Below, one piece after another: positions 40,601 through 55,153 of a stretch of 64,000 bases of DNA (positions are counted from its first letter, which is position 1; every line of letters begins with the position of its first letter). This DNA comes from Eudromia elegans (lineage: Eukaryota > Chordata > Aves > Tinamiformes > Tinamidae), in assembly GCA_003342815.1 (NCBI GenBank), contig PTEX01000032.1:4833329-4897328 (forward strand), written 5' to 3'. The position numbers and the translations under genes are program-made. The notes beneath the pieces are model-generated. The model ran no database searches. It saw only the letters and a list, made by a program, of their open reading frames with translations, and was not told the origin of the DNA.

Positions 40601-40919
40601 TTCCCCGGACCGCACGTGGGGCGGGGGCTGCCGTAGCCCAAGGACCCTGAGAACGGCGGCCGGGCCGGGCCCCGCCCCAGCGGGCCGGGCCTCCCCGCGC
40701 CTTCCCGCCGGCGCAACGCGGCCCGGCCTCCGCACTGCGGGCCCGGCCCCGCCGCCGCCGCCTCCCCCCGCCCGCCCCCCCGCCGGGCCGCGGCGGGTTG
40801 TGGCCCCGGCCGCCTCCTCGCCTCGGCGGCGCTCGGCCCGCCCCGCTCCGCCCCGCTAGGCTCGCGGCGACGCCGGGCGGTGGTGGGCCCGCGCCCTACC
40901 TCATGGGCTCTGCGGTCAT
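216..40919 (-). CDS. ATRX: ATRX chromatin remodeller, 5' 18 coding exons (gene continues off left edge)
   Basis: ATRX is a nuclear SNF2-family ATPase that works with DAXX to deposit histone H3.3 at heterochromatin and telomeres. Eighteen exons (40900-40919, 31710-31822, 28892-28947, 27282-27334, 26671-26795, 25373-25492, 22854-22963, 20919-20986, 17662-20591, 14797-14875, 8534-8664, 7793-7972, 6280-6373, 6041-6149, 5369-5548, 4874-5015, 4162-4271, 216-362) sum to 4,767 nt, 1,589 codons in one open frame with GT-AG junctions throughout. The product starts MTAEPM, as in mammals. In order it carries the ADD module (about 163-280; GATA-like finger cysteines 172, 175, 198, 201, then a PHD finger), an HP1-contact motif (ELIVKLTPV, about 583-591), a Ser/Lys/Glu-rich disordered region, and the start of the ATPase with MGLGKT (lysine 1537, equivalent to human K1600). 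The DEGH box, helicase C domain and C-terminus lie outside the window. Nothing suggests a pseudogene. Confidence 0.97.
363..4161. other. ATRX intron 17
   Basis: 3.8 kb of AT-rich sequence between ATP-binding-core exons. Short open frames here have no recognisable protein similarity. No repeat family was recognised by eye. Confidence 0.75.
4162..4271 (-). CDS. ATRX: ATRX exon 17, Walker A exon
   Basis: 110 nt encoding [16 protein letters not shown] through [15 protein letters not shown]. The GLGKT is SNF2 motif I and binds the ATP phosphates. Donor GTAAGG. Confidence 0.97.
4272..4873. other. ATRX intron 16
   Basis: 602 nt of AT-rich intron. I see nothing beyond splice signals. Confidence 0.8.
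4874..5015 (-). CDS. ATRX: ATRX exon 16, start of ATPase core
   Basis: 142 nt encoding [20 protein letters not shown] through LKPHQVD, the Q-motif region before the SNF2 ATPase. Acceptor CTTCCAG, donor GTAAGG. Confidence 0.96.
5016..5368. other. ATRX intron 15
   Basis: 353 nt of AT-rich intron with no recognisable content. Confidence 0.8.
5369..5548 (-). CDS. ATRX: ATRX exon 15
   Basis: Exactly 60 codons: [20 protein letters not shown] through [12 protein letters not shown] to KLRE. The long polyglutamate run that precedes this block in human ATRX is nearly absent, which accounts for part of the shorter length here. Confidence 0.95.
5549..6040. other. ATRX intron 14
   Basis: 492 nt of AT-rich intron with short A/T homopolymers and nothing else recognised. 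Confidence 0.8.
6041..6149 (-). CDS. ATRX: ATRX exon 14
   Basis: 109 nt encoding [20 protein letters not shown] through [14 protein letters not shown]. The exon is basic and separated from exon 13 by an intron of only 130 nt. Confidence 0.94.
6280..6373 (-). CDS. ATRX: ATRX exon 13
   Basis: 94 nt encoding [20 protein letters not shown] through DDQRPRT with split codons at both ends. Acceptor TTCCAAG, donor GTACTG. It matches the mammalian [16 protein letters not shown]. Confidence 0.93.
6374..7792. other. ATRX intron 12
   Basis: 1.4 kb of AT-rich intron. Around 7280-7330 there is a cluster of TAGCTAAATATT-like words on both strands forming an imperfect palindrome. No gene or repeat family is recognised. 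Confidence 0.75.
7793..7972 (-). CDS. ATRX: ATRX exon 12
   Basis: 180 nt encoding an acidic start, then [20 protein letters not shown] and a basic KRRNRRK end. The [14 protein letters not shown] block is highly conserved in ATRX. Confidence 0.95.
7973..8533. other. ATRX intron 11 (retention candidate)
   Basis: 561 nt. If unspliced, the frame reads 16 more residues from the exon 11 donor and stops at 8484-8486. A minus-strand AATAAA lies at 8219-8224. Confidence 0.8.
8219..8224 (-). terminator. ATRX: Candidate intronic poly(A) signal in ATRX intron 11
   Basis: An exact AATAAA on the minus strand, about 310 nt past the exon 11 donor and 260 nt past the intronic stop. Mammalian ATRX is known to make a truncated isoform by retaining intron 11 and using an intronic poly(A) site, so this is a candidate equivalent. 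A hexamer alone is weak evidence. Confidence 0.4.
8534..8664 (-). CDS. ATRX: ATRX exon 11
   Basis: 131 nt encoding [19 protein letters not shown] and an acidic/lysine tail to NPADD. The first 19 residues are identical to the mammalian sequence as recalled. The donor is GTGAGC. In mammals the following intron can be retained. Confidence 0.95.
8665..14796. other. ATRX intron 10
   Basis: 6.1 kb of AT-rich intron, with an A-tract containing one undetermined base (position 10088), a C10-A11 tract near 11474-11494 and a purine/G tract near 12323-12360. No recognisable transposon, RNA gene or coding exon was found. Confidence 0.7.
12323..12360 (+). repeat. Purine tract ending in G13
   Basis: A GA-rich purine run ending in 13 consecutive guanines at 12348-12360. 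It is a simple low-complexity tract. Confidence 0.9.
14797..14875 (-). CDS. ATRX: ATRX exon 10
   Basis: 79 nt encoding [16 protein letters not shown], a six-aspartate run and PEN, parallel to the mammalian poly-Asp NDPEN segment. The acceptor sits in CACAGAAG, so a site three bases further in is also possible. Confidence 0.88.
14876..17661. other. ATRX intron 9
   Basis: 2.8 kb intron containing an old CR1 fragment (about 15812-16175). The remainder is AT-rich with nothing recognised. Confidence 0.75.
15812..16175 (-). mobile_element. Old, degraded CR1 LINE fragment
   Basis: The sequence follows a remembered CR1 3' region in antisense. It shows an 'ATCACCTAGGCCAAATTCCC'-like start, then 'TCAGGGCCTT', 'GGCAACCTGTTGCAG', 'CCACCCTCAAGGTAAA' and 'CCTGATATCC...CTGAATTT'. 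Many differences from that pattern suggest an old insertion. The element reads on the minus strand, with its 3' side at the left, and is 5'-truncated. The ends are approximate. Confidence 0.65.
17662..20591 (-). CDS. ATRX: ATRX exon 9, giant exon: PHD finger and disordered region
   Basis: One 2,930-nt open exon, about 977 residues, matching the unusually large mammalian exon 9. It starts with the PHD finger ([19 protein letters not shown] through CYICHPEP). Next come a conserved helical stretch ([22 protein letters not shown]), the HP1-contact motif (ELIVKLTPV), [16 protein letters not shown], and the [12 protein letters not shown] block. The last third is Ser/Lys/Glu-rich with polyserine and polyaspartate runs and a repeat of about 48 residues (see findings). 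It ends GFCQSS and a split codon. Compared with mammals, the ends are well conserved and the middle diverges. No premature stop is present. Confidence 0.97.
20592..20918. other. ATRX intron 8
   Basis: 327 nt AT-rich intron separating the two ADD exons. Nothing else is visible. Confidence 0.8.
20919..20986 (-). CDS. ATRX: ATRX exon 8, ADD linker
   Basis: 68 nt encoding [20 protein letters not shown] and QC, joining the GATA-like finger to the PHD finger. It ends with the first two bases of a split arginine codon, then a GTAAGT donor. Confidence 0.96.
20987..22853. other. ATRX intron 7
   Basis: 1.9 kb AT-rich intron. The part around 22140-22440 is richer in GC and holds short open frames, but I recognise no element. 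Confidence 0.75.
22854..22963 (-). CDS. ATRX: ATRX exon 7, first zinc finger of ADD
   Basis: 110 nt. It encodes the GATA-like finger with [20 protein letters not shown] and ends LICK. These cysteines and the [11 protein letters not shown] block form part of the histone H3 tail-reading pocket in the mammalian protein. Confidence 0.96.
22964..25372. other. ATRX intron 6
   Basis: 2.4 kb intron with a possible tiny CR1 3' end near 24123-24175 and otherwise unremarkable AT-rich sequence. Confidence 0.75.
24123..24175 (+). mobile_element. Possible CR1 3'-end scrap
   Basis: The words 'GGATGGACTAGACAAG' and 'CCTTCCAAAACCATTATCC' resemble the sense 3' end of CR1 ('GGACTAGATGA...CCCTTCCAACCC...ATTCTATGATT'). 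It is short and diverged, so the call is tentative. Confidence 0.4.
25373..25492 (-). CDS. ATRX: ATRX exon 6 (alternatively spliced in mammals)
   Basis: 120 nt encoding [20 protein letters not shown] through KKRG, immediately before the ADD module. In mammals the equivalent segment is absent from one known isoform. The length is divisible by three and the exon is bounded by split glycine/glutamate codons, so skipping would keep the frame here too. Confidence 0.95.
25493..26670. other. ATRX intron 5
   Basis: 1.2 kb AT-rich intron. Nothing further is recognised. Confidence 0.78.
26671..26795 (-). CDS. ATRX: ATRX exon 5
   Basis: 125 nt between an ATGCAG acceptor and a GTAGTT donor. It encodes the conserved acidic stretch [15 protein letters not shown] through [15 protein letters not shown] to LPKG. 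Confidence 0.95.
26796..27281. other. ATRX intron 4
   Basis: 486 nt containing a 26-base T run (27080-27105) and otherwise featureless sequence. Confidence 0.8.
27080..27105 (+). repeat. Homopolymer T26
   Basis: Uninterrupted run of 26 thymines inside ATRX intron 4. No retroposed body is recognised next to it. Confidence 0.95.
27282..27334 (-). CDS. ATRX: ATRX exon 4
   Basis: 53 nt encoding [17 protein letters not shown] and a split arginine, parallel to the mammalian TSSSEKSKSSGSSRSKR. The acceptor is TTTTAG. The donor GTTGGT is a weaker match to the consensus, but the next exon joins in frame. Confidence 0.9.
27335..28891. other. ATRX intron 3
   Basis: 1.56 kb AT-rich intron with a TG microsatellite at 28591-28629. 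Nothing else is recognised. Confidence 0.78.
28591..28629 (+). repeat. (TG)n microsatellite
   Basis: TG dinucleotide repeat with one GA interruption, including 14 perfect units at 28601-28628, followed by a short G run. It is probably length-polymorphic. Confidence 0.95.
28892..28947 (-). CDS. ATRX: ATRX exon 3
   Basis: 56 nt, acceptor TCTATAG, donor GTAGGA. It encodes [18 protein letters not shown] after a split glycine. The residues are poorly conserved, but the MEN-x-x-EE end and the phase match the mammalian exon. Confidence 0.9.
28948..31709. other. ATRX intron 2
   Basis: 2.8 kb intron. A plus-strand open frame of 127 codons at 29907-30290 has no recognised similarity, no splice context and no start context, and is probably chance. 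No repeat family was identified. Confidence 0.7.
31710..31822 (-). CDS. ATRX: ATRX exon 2
   Basis: 113 nt between a TTAACAG acceptor and a GTAAAA donor. It encodes [20 protein letters not shown] and then a less conserved Ala/Pro/Lys segment. The first part is nearly identical to mammalian ATRX, and the split codons at both ends fit the neighbouring exons. Confidence 0.95.
32124..32150 (+). repeat. Homopolymer A27
   Basis: Uninterrupted run of 27 adenines in ATRX intron 1. No retrocopy body was recognised on its 5' side. Confidence 0.95.
38566..39046 (-). mobile_element. CR1 LINE, 5'-truncated 3' end
   Basis: Antisense CR1. The left edge shows the ATCATAGAA / GGTTGGAAGGAACAT 3'-end signature. 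It is followed by the CAACCTCTC...CAACCTGC and CACCCTCA...AAATTTTTCCTTA blocks and the CTCAGCCTTCTCTTCTCCAGGCTGAA block, ending in AGAACTGGACCCAG. The minus strand keeps a 115-codon open frame (38621-38968) matching the reverse-transcriptase ORF tail ([25 protein letters not shown]-like). It is younger-looking than the copy at 15.8 kb, and the upstream part of the element is missing. Confidence 0.85.
40900..40919 (-). CDS. ATRX: ATRX exon 1 (coding part)
   Basis: It encodes MTAEPM plus two bases (AG) of a split serine codon, followed by a GTAGGG donor. The ATG lies in a CpG island, and the peptide matches the conserved vertebrate ATRX start. The non-coding leader extends rightwards to roughly 41.03 kb, and the transcription start is not fixed by sequence. 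Confidence 0.9.
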
Positions 40920-40966
40920 GTCTCCGCTGCCGCTGCTCGGAGCGGCGGGCCGGGCCGGGAGCGGGC

Positions 40967-41020
40967 TTAGGCGCGGAGGGGAGACAAAGCCGTTACTGCC
41001 GCCATCGCCAGCGCCGCCAT
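40967..41020 (-). other. Upstream ORF in ATRX leader (17 aa)
   Basis: The YY1-type motif includes an ATG (41018-41020) that opens MAALAMAAVTALSPLRA and stops at 40967-40969, 47 nt before the main ATG. It is only relevant if transcripts start upstream of 41020. Confidence 0.45.
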
Positions 41021-41278
41021 CTTGTCGGAGGGAGGATGAGGGAGACCGGCCTCCTGCCGCCTTCCTCCTGGGCCGCCTCCCATTGGCTGCCTGCCGCCCC
41101 CAGCGATTTTCTAATTGGACTGCTGCAATGGGGCCTGTTGCTAGGGTCGCTCACGTCACCGTCCCACCGCTCCCTCTCTGATTGGCTGGGGGGCGGGGTT
41201 ACATCACAGTGAGGTCCTGACGTCATGCACCCAACCCCATGACATCACTCCCGACCACATGTGTAGTGGCCATCTTGG

Positions 41279-41290
41279 CCAGCAGGGGGC
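41279..41290 (+). promoter_or_regulatory. CTCF-like core motif upstream of ATRX
   Basis: CCAGCAGGGGGC is an excellent match to the CTCF core. A YY1-type GCCATCTTG lies next to it at 41269-41277. The pair sits on the MAGT1-facing edge of the ATRX promoter. Confidence 0.5.
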
Positions 41291-41299
41291 TCTAGGCCT

Positions 41300-44144
41300 G
41301 AGGTGTCCAGTTACTCTCAGCCATTGCAGTGGCAGCCAGGCACAGAACCACAACTTGAGAGCCCAGCATGGGGCCTCCTCTGCCCCAGCCCAACACAGGG
41401 CAGAGGCCACATAGAAGAGCCTTAAGAGTAGCCAGATGACCACGGTCTTTCAAGCACCCTGGGAAGGGCACCATGACCCTGCCCACCTCCAACAAGAGCC
41501 TGGAATGATCCCAGGCCTCTATAAGCCCCTGAACTCCAAACAGACCAGGACACAAACACAGAAGATTCTGAAAACAGGGATAGAAAAGATAGCAAGCTAC
41601 CAAGAGAGAAGCATCAGGCTCCCCTTGAACCATGTTCCACAAGATAAGGAAGCGCACTGATGTCACGTAAGACCCAAGTATGTCAAGACCATCTTCCCTG
41701 CTTCATGAGCAGTTTCTATATCCCTGGCAGAAGTTAAAACCCACAATATCACAAATTCTACAAATCGGTCTAAATGTAACTTGCTTTACAATTTGACTTT
41801 TACCAAGAATTGCATCTGGCATTACTCAATGTTAAAGCCAAAGGGAAGATTTAAGAACTTACATGTCAAAATGCACTTAAACCTATGGTGAGGGAAAGGC
41901 AAGACCAAGCTAAAAATGGAAATGTTTCCATCTCCCAAATATTGCTCCAAAAGACAAAACCAAATGCCATCAACTGTTAGGCTGTCAAAAACAGAGGCTG
42001 TAGGAATATACTGGAGTCATACTGGAGACGTCTCCATTCCGCACACGAGTGCTGCAGACAGTTCCATTTCTCTGGCACGCAGGACCACTCTTCCCAATGC
42101 TATTCCAACACACTGCTGGCTCCAGCGTGCTCAGAGTTTACCACGACCTCAGAGGGTCACTGTTGGGTTTCTTCACTACCTTTTTTTTTTTTTTTTTTTC
42201 AGGATAATTAATTCTTAACTAGGTTTTACCCTAGTTTTCATTAAAAAAGGCTGAAAGACAAGTGTAGTCATTATCAATTGACAAGAGTATTTTAATACTT
42301 GTCTGTGCTCCTGACCTAAAAAGACTACACCTCCACCATGCTTAGACTCTCTATGATAAAAGTAGCACAATTAACCCAGAGTAATACAATACTACATTTC
42401 ATTTTGCTTTACAGAAATGGTCAAGATCAAGCTTTTAAAGGTGACATTTAAAAAGTTTTTAGAATGGGTTATATGCAAAATACATTATTCTCTATTCAAA
42501 GAATAAATATAAGAACTGAAAGCAGATGATTGCTCACTCAAGAGCTTGACTTTGCTCTCATGTTTTGCTTTTATTCTTCCTCCCAATAAAGCTCAAAGTG
42601 ATACTGTGGAATAAACCTAGTTATATTCAAAGCTTTTCAGTAAAAGCAGTGAGCATCCAGAGGTCCCTTAGAGCAACAAAACACCTGTACTGCTCCAAGT
42701 TCTTTATGTGAAAATTCACTTCTCATAGCAGATGAAAGCATTCAATAATTCTAACCTCTTTCTAAAAAAAGGTGATTTTAGCATAAGTGATCATCTGCAA
42801 ATTACTCAGTAACTCGTAACACGCTACCAGAAATTACCGCTACAAAATACAACAGACACTACAGACCCCACAGAAGTTTGTACAAAAGATGTCACTATCT
42901 AGCTTAATCTGTTACTGGGGGCAGCATATCCTAACAAACATAAGCAAGTTGGGCCCCTAACTTTCTTTGGATGTTCCCAAACACTTGGAAAATTAGGCAA
43001 TTAAATTTCTTCAGTATTTTAAAAATTCTGATTGATTTGCCAACTTTGTTGCAATTCTTAACAAGGCTGAAAATTAGCTTTCATGCACTTTTATTTAAGT
43101 GTGCTATAGGTGTAATTATAGAGCACTTGCATTTTGCGTCTAAAGCTCCCAAGGAAACATCTCCCCTTCACACTTCCTAGATATGGATAGCTATCCCACT
43201 GCCTGCCAGGTTTGACATACTAGCAGGATTTGAAGAGAGAAGCTTTCAGTAGCCTTATCCCTTAAGATTAACACAAACCTTTGCCTTGATTAATCCAGCT
43301 TGAGTTATTCACTTGCCCTAGGTTTAGCTCAGAATTCTTATTTCAGGCTAGTATTATTTCAAAACAACATTCAAACATACTACAGTTCCTTCTGTAAGAG
43401 AAAAAGCAGCAGTCCGTGGCTAGCAACATTAGGGGACCACAGGGTATTTTCAACTGCAGCCAAGTAACCTAATACACTATACACTACTTGCTCCCTATCA
43501 TGATAGGAAATGTTCTCTTAAGGTAAGCCTTTACAGTACTTCCTCTCCATCCACCAGCATGATATACTTGCCTCAAATTAATCAATATATAGTTACATGG
43601 GTTTTTTTCAGAAGAGCAGAATATGCATTAAGCAGAAAAAAAGAAAGAAAAACAAAAGTTTAAGCAAAACCACTGTACTATTTCAGAATAGCATTTTAAA
43701 TCACTCTGGCCTGCACTGCTAAGGAGAAATAACTTACAAGCTGATTGGAAGTACCAAAGAGGTGGGAAATTATAGCTACAATAACCCAGAATTTTGCAGG
43801 CAAATCTATAATCCTAACTGGATTCCACCTCTATAAATACTATAGTGATCTGTATGACCCCAGAAAGTAAAGATTTTCAACATCTATCAAAGACAATGGA
43901 AACAAAACATTAGATCCTTTGATTTAAACTGGCAGCATGAAAAGATTGCTGGTATTGACATTTGGGGCTATAAATTCTCCATAAATCCACATATATTATG
44001 GATAATCCAGTCAGTCACATCCAGGTTATCATCTACCACATACAGTATTAACATGTTGGAGCAACAGTAGAAGAAAACAGATTCTTCTGTGCTTTTAACT
44101 ATCAACAAAGTTTGAAAGACAAAGGAACATCAAAGACTAAAAAA
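41300..44144. other. Intergenic sequence between ATRX promoter and MAGT1 3' UTR
   Basis: About 2.8 kb with no recognised gene. It holds a T19 run at 42181-42199 and another minus-strand AATAAA at 42570-42575 that could serve as a more distal MAGT1 poly(A) site. Confidence 0.65.
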
Positions 44145-44150
44145 TTTATT
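44145..44150 (-). terminator. MAGT1: Candidate MAGT1 poly(A) signal
   Basis: AATAAA on the minus strand, 1.6 kb past the stop codon, followed downstream by a T/GT-rich stretch. It would give a 3' UTR of about 1.6 kb. The alternative is the hexamer at 42570-42575. Confidence 0.4.
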
Positions 44151-45722
44151 TAAAATAAAATTGTCCAAAATCCAGTCAAGCACACAATTTAACCATTCCA
44201 CTAAGGTTTGTCATTCTATATGGCATAAAAACGCATCTCAACATGTTGAAACAAACTACTTAATTAGCGGAGTAAAGGCACTTGAAAAGTATGTTAATTC
44301 AACATGCTTGCATAAGAATAACATTGCACTTTGAATGACATAGTTCTTTTTGAGCTTCAAGGTTTCCAAATTCTTTTATCTTTTGAGACAGGGGAGAGGC
44401 AGAAGTCTCTTGACATATGCCTCGAACTCCAAGGCTACCATAGCCTGAACAAGCATTTACTGAATTAGGTTGTGATGATTTCCTCTGGTACAGACACCAA
44501 GATACACAAGTTTGGACTGAGACACAAGGTCTTCTCAAGAACTCTGACAGTAAAGTTATCTTTGCAAGAAAAGAGAACAGAAAGAACATTCACACTCAAT
44601 TTAAGGCTAAAAAACCTTCCATTGGGTAATAACATTTATCCTTAGATGTCTCTGCCCACTACCTTGTCTTCCCCAAAATAAAGGCTGAAAAAGGTTTAGA
44701 GACATTAACAGAAAACATAACAAGAACTTAGACACAAAGTAATCGGCTGGTTTGTCAGGGCACTGAGCAATAATTTAGAAGGCAGTTAACAACTTGTCAC
44801 TCATGCTACAGAGTGTTACTCATGCTACAGAGTGTTTCCTTTGTAGTTCTGGGTTTCAGATTTTCAGGAGGGGAATGTAGAACAGGCTAAGAATATTTTT
44901 GACTTTGAACCAATGTCTACAACTTACATGGTAGTTTCAATATCTAGCAATCAAAGGGTTCTGATGAATGATGGAACAAGCTGCTCTAACAAATGGAAAC
45001 TTCAAGTAAAGTGATTAAGGAGTTACTGGTTATGGAGAAATTGGAGAAAGGACAATATGTACCCCCTTTTTTTTTTGAATCTTGAATATCAAGCAGAAAA
45101 CTAATTAGTAGGTCACTTAAAAATACTGAAGTGATTTTAAAAAGCAATTTCTACCTGTTAAAAACCCTTCCTTTCCTATGTATACAATCTCTTGCATCAT
45201 ACAGCAGTTAAGTACCTGACTCAAAATTAAGAGAGCTTTAAGATATGCCCATTTCCCCCTGCAAGGTGGAATATACTCCAAAGGTCATATACAGATTCGA
45301 AGGGAGAGGTTTCCAGGTACAAGATGAATTTTCCTCAGGAATATAAAAGCAGTATCCAGAGAAACAACTTCCATCAGCTACACACAAACAGGAAATAAAG
45401 TGATCAATATTTGAAGGGAAAAAAAATACAGAAAACATTATCCAACTGAATTTAAAATAGTTTATAGTTAGTCTATGGAACCAGAGTAGTAGATTTAAAA
45501 GGAAGTTGTTGAAGATGTAAAGCTTACAAAAAGAGATTGCATCTTAATACTCAGTTACTGCATGTTATATTTAAGGCACTACACATCATCTTTGGTTCAG
45601 TGTTTAACTATCTCATTCAACACAAAGAGAGGTAGCATGAACCATACACATTTAGTTCTTCCACTCCATCACACTGTATTTCAGAGTTGCCACCCTTCCG
45701 ATGTTACAGATTCTGCAATCCT
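44151..45722 (-). other. MAGT1: Probable MAGT1 3' untranslated region
   Basis: AT-rich sequence directly downstream of the MAGT1 stop codon, with no other gene recognised. The extent is inferred from the candidate poly(A) signal. It contains a perfect 19-bp tandem duplication at 44799-44836. Confidence 0.5.
44799..44836 (+). repeat. Perfect tandem duplication of 19 bp
   Basis: The unit ACTCATGCTACAGAGTGTT occurs twice head to tail, at 44799-44817 and 44818-44836, without a mismatch. Confidence 0.95.
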
Positions 45723-54022
<8,300 letters not shown>

Positions 54023-54350
54023 AGCTGCCCTTTCATCCGCCCGCGCGCCTATTGGCTGAGAGCCCGAGGCACCCCTCACCCACTGGCCCAATAAAACCGC
54101 CAGTGCTATCCTATTCGCTGATCCTCTCGTTAATCCCCACCCCCGAGCTCTCGCTAGCCAGTAGAAGGGAGGCAAGCTGGAGGTGGTTGATTGGTTGTGG
54201 GGAAGGAGATGGTTGCGCGGCCTGTGTCATGGCGGTGCTGCCTGAGGCGCGGTGGTGGCGGCAGCAGGGACTGTCCTTCTCTTCAGTGCAGCCGTGCGGT
54301 CTGGGCCGGGCCGGGCCCGCGCTCAGCACCGGCAGCGCGTAACGTGCTGC

Positions 54351-54683
54351 GGAGCACCGCGCTATTGCAGTGCGTGTCCGCCTTCCCGGTGGTCACAAAC
54401 AGTTCTTGCCAGAACCGTATATTAGAATCACTAATAGTGCTCGAAAATCACGAGCTTAAATCACGCACCTGCTTAGGAAGTAACTGGATAGCTATAGTGG
54501 AATCTAAGGTGTAGTTTCTTTCTAAAAAGAAAAAAGCGCCCTATAGAAATGTCTTTTTTAATGCAGCTCAGTTTTCGATAAAGCGTACGACACAAACCAT
54601 CTTTGTGGAGCAGGAAGGCTCCCTGCAGCTCCTGGATTGAGGAAAAATCTTCCATTTTCTCCGTTTAGTTAAAATTAGTGAGG
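54351..54683. other. Spacer between MAGT1 promoter and tRNA gene
   Basis: About 330 nt, less GC-rich than its flanks. Nothing is recognised. Confidence 0.7.
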
Positions 54684-54688
54684 AAAAA
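54684..54688 (-). terminator. RNA polymerase III terminator of tRNA-Leu
   Basis: A TTTTT run on the minus strand, five bases past the mature 3' end. This is the usual Pol III stop. Confidence 0.8.
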
Positions 54689-54692
54689 GATG

Positions 54693-54808
54693 TGTCAGAA
54701 GTGGGATTCGAACCCACGCCTCCATACGGAGACCAGAATACCCAGCCCTGCGCCGGAAGGCGCGTCACGCCTTGAGTCTGGCGCCTTAGACCACTCGGCC
54801 ATCCTGAC
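54693..54808 (-). tRNA. tRNA-Leu (anticodon CAA) with 32-nt intron
   Basis: An 84-nt mature sequence folds as a class II leucine tRNA. Acceptor GTCAGGA pairs with TTCTGAC, with discriminator A. The anticodon loop CTCAAG|T carries CAA, the variable arm is long (about TCTCCGTATGGAGGC), and the T loop is GGTTCGAATCC. The 32-nt intron (54739-54770) interrupts the loop one base after the anticodon, the standard eukaryotic position. The A box (TGGCCGAGTGG, 54791-54801) and B box (54704-54714) are intact. Mature positions match vertebrate tRNA-Leu-CAA closely, so it looks functional. Confidence 0.97.
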
Positions 54809-55116
54809 ACTGCGAATGCAGCTTCGGCGGGGACGCCCTTGGTGCTTTTGTGGTCGCCCCTGGGACGCCCTGCCTGCCTCAGCCTCCCGCTGGGCGGCTC
54901 CTCGCACTGCTGAACCGGAGCGGGGCCCGCGGGCCGTCCTCGGGCGCCAGGCACGCGCCCTTCCCGTCGCCGCCGCTCGTTCCCCGCCGCCGCAGCAGCC
55001 CGCGGGGCCGGGACTACGCCTCCCGAGGTGCCCCGCGGCGCCGCGCGCGCCACCTCCGGCGCGGCCATTTTGTTTTTCACGGCTCGCCAAGGGTACGCGC
55101 TGCTCTGCCGGCGACC
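54809..55116 (+). promoter_or_regulatory. COX7B: COX7B CpG promoter and leader
   Basis: Strongly GC- and CpG-rich. A YY1-type GGCCATTTTG at 55063-55072, about 45 bp before the ATG, probably marks the start region, as in many nuclear genes for respiratory-chain subunits. No TATA box is seen. Confidence 0.65.
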
Positions 55117-55153
55117 ATGGTTCCCGTGGCCAGGGCCGCGCTCAGGCTTGCCG
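55117..55153 (+). CDS. COX7B: COX7B exon 1
   Basis: 37 nt, MVPVARAALRLA plus one base, with a good start context (GCGACCATGG) and a GTAAGC donor. Confidence 0.92.

Larger units (their letters stand above)
31823..40899. other. ATRX intron 1
   Basis: 9.1 kb first intron. It holds an A27 tract, a 5'-truncated CR1 (about 38566-39046) and the GC-rich promoter-proximal segment from about 40450. The rest is AT-rich. Several short open frames have no recognisable product. Confidence 0.75.
40450..41230 (-). promoter_or_regulatory. ATRX: ATRX CpG-island promoter
   Basis: Very GC- and CpG-rich sequence spanning exon 1 and its upstream flank, with no obvious TATA box. Upstream of the start codon (on the higher-coordinate side) are a YY1-type GCCGCCATCTTG at about 41014-41025, several ATTGG/CCAAT elements (near 41083, 41113 and 41180), a GC box near 41190 and a palindromic CRE TGACGTCA at 41218-41225. 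Transcription probably begins near 41.03 kb. Confidence 0.75.

Noticed and set aside
41292-41666. 124-codon minus-strand frame upstream of ATRX
   Set aside because: Ambiguous GC-moderate flank with no family resemblance. It is more likely promoter-flanking sequence.
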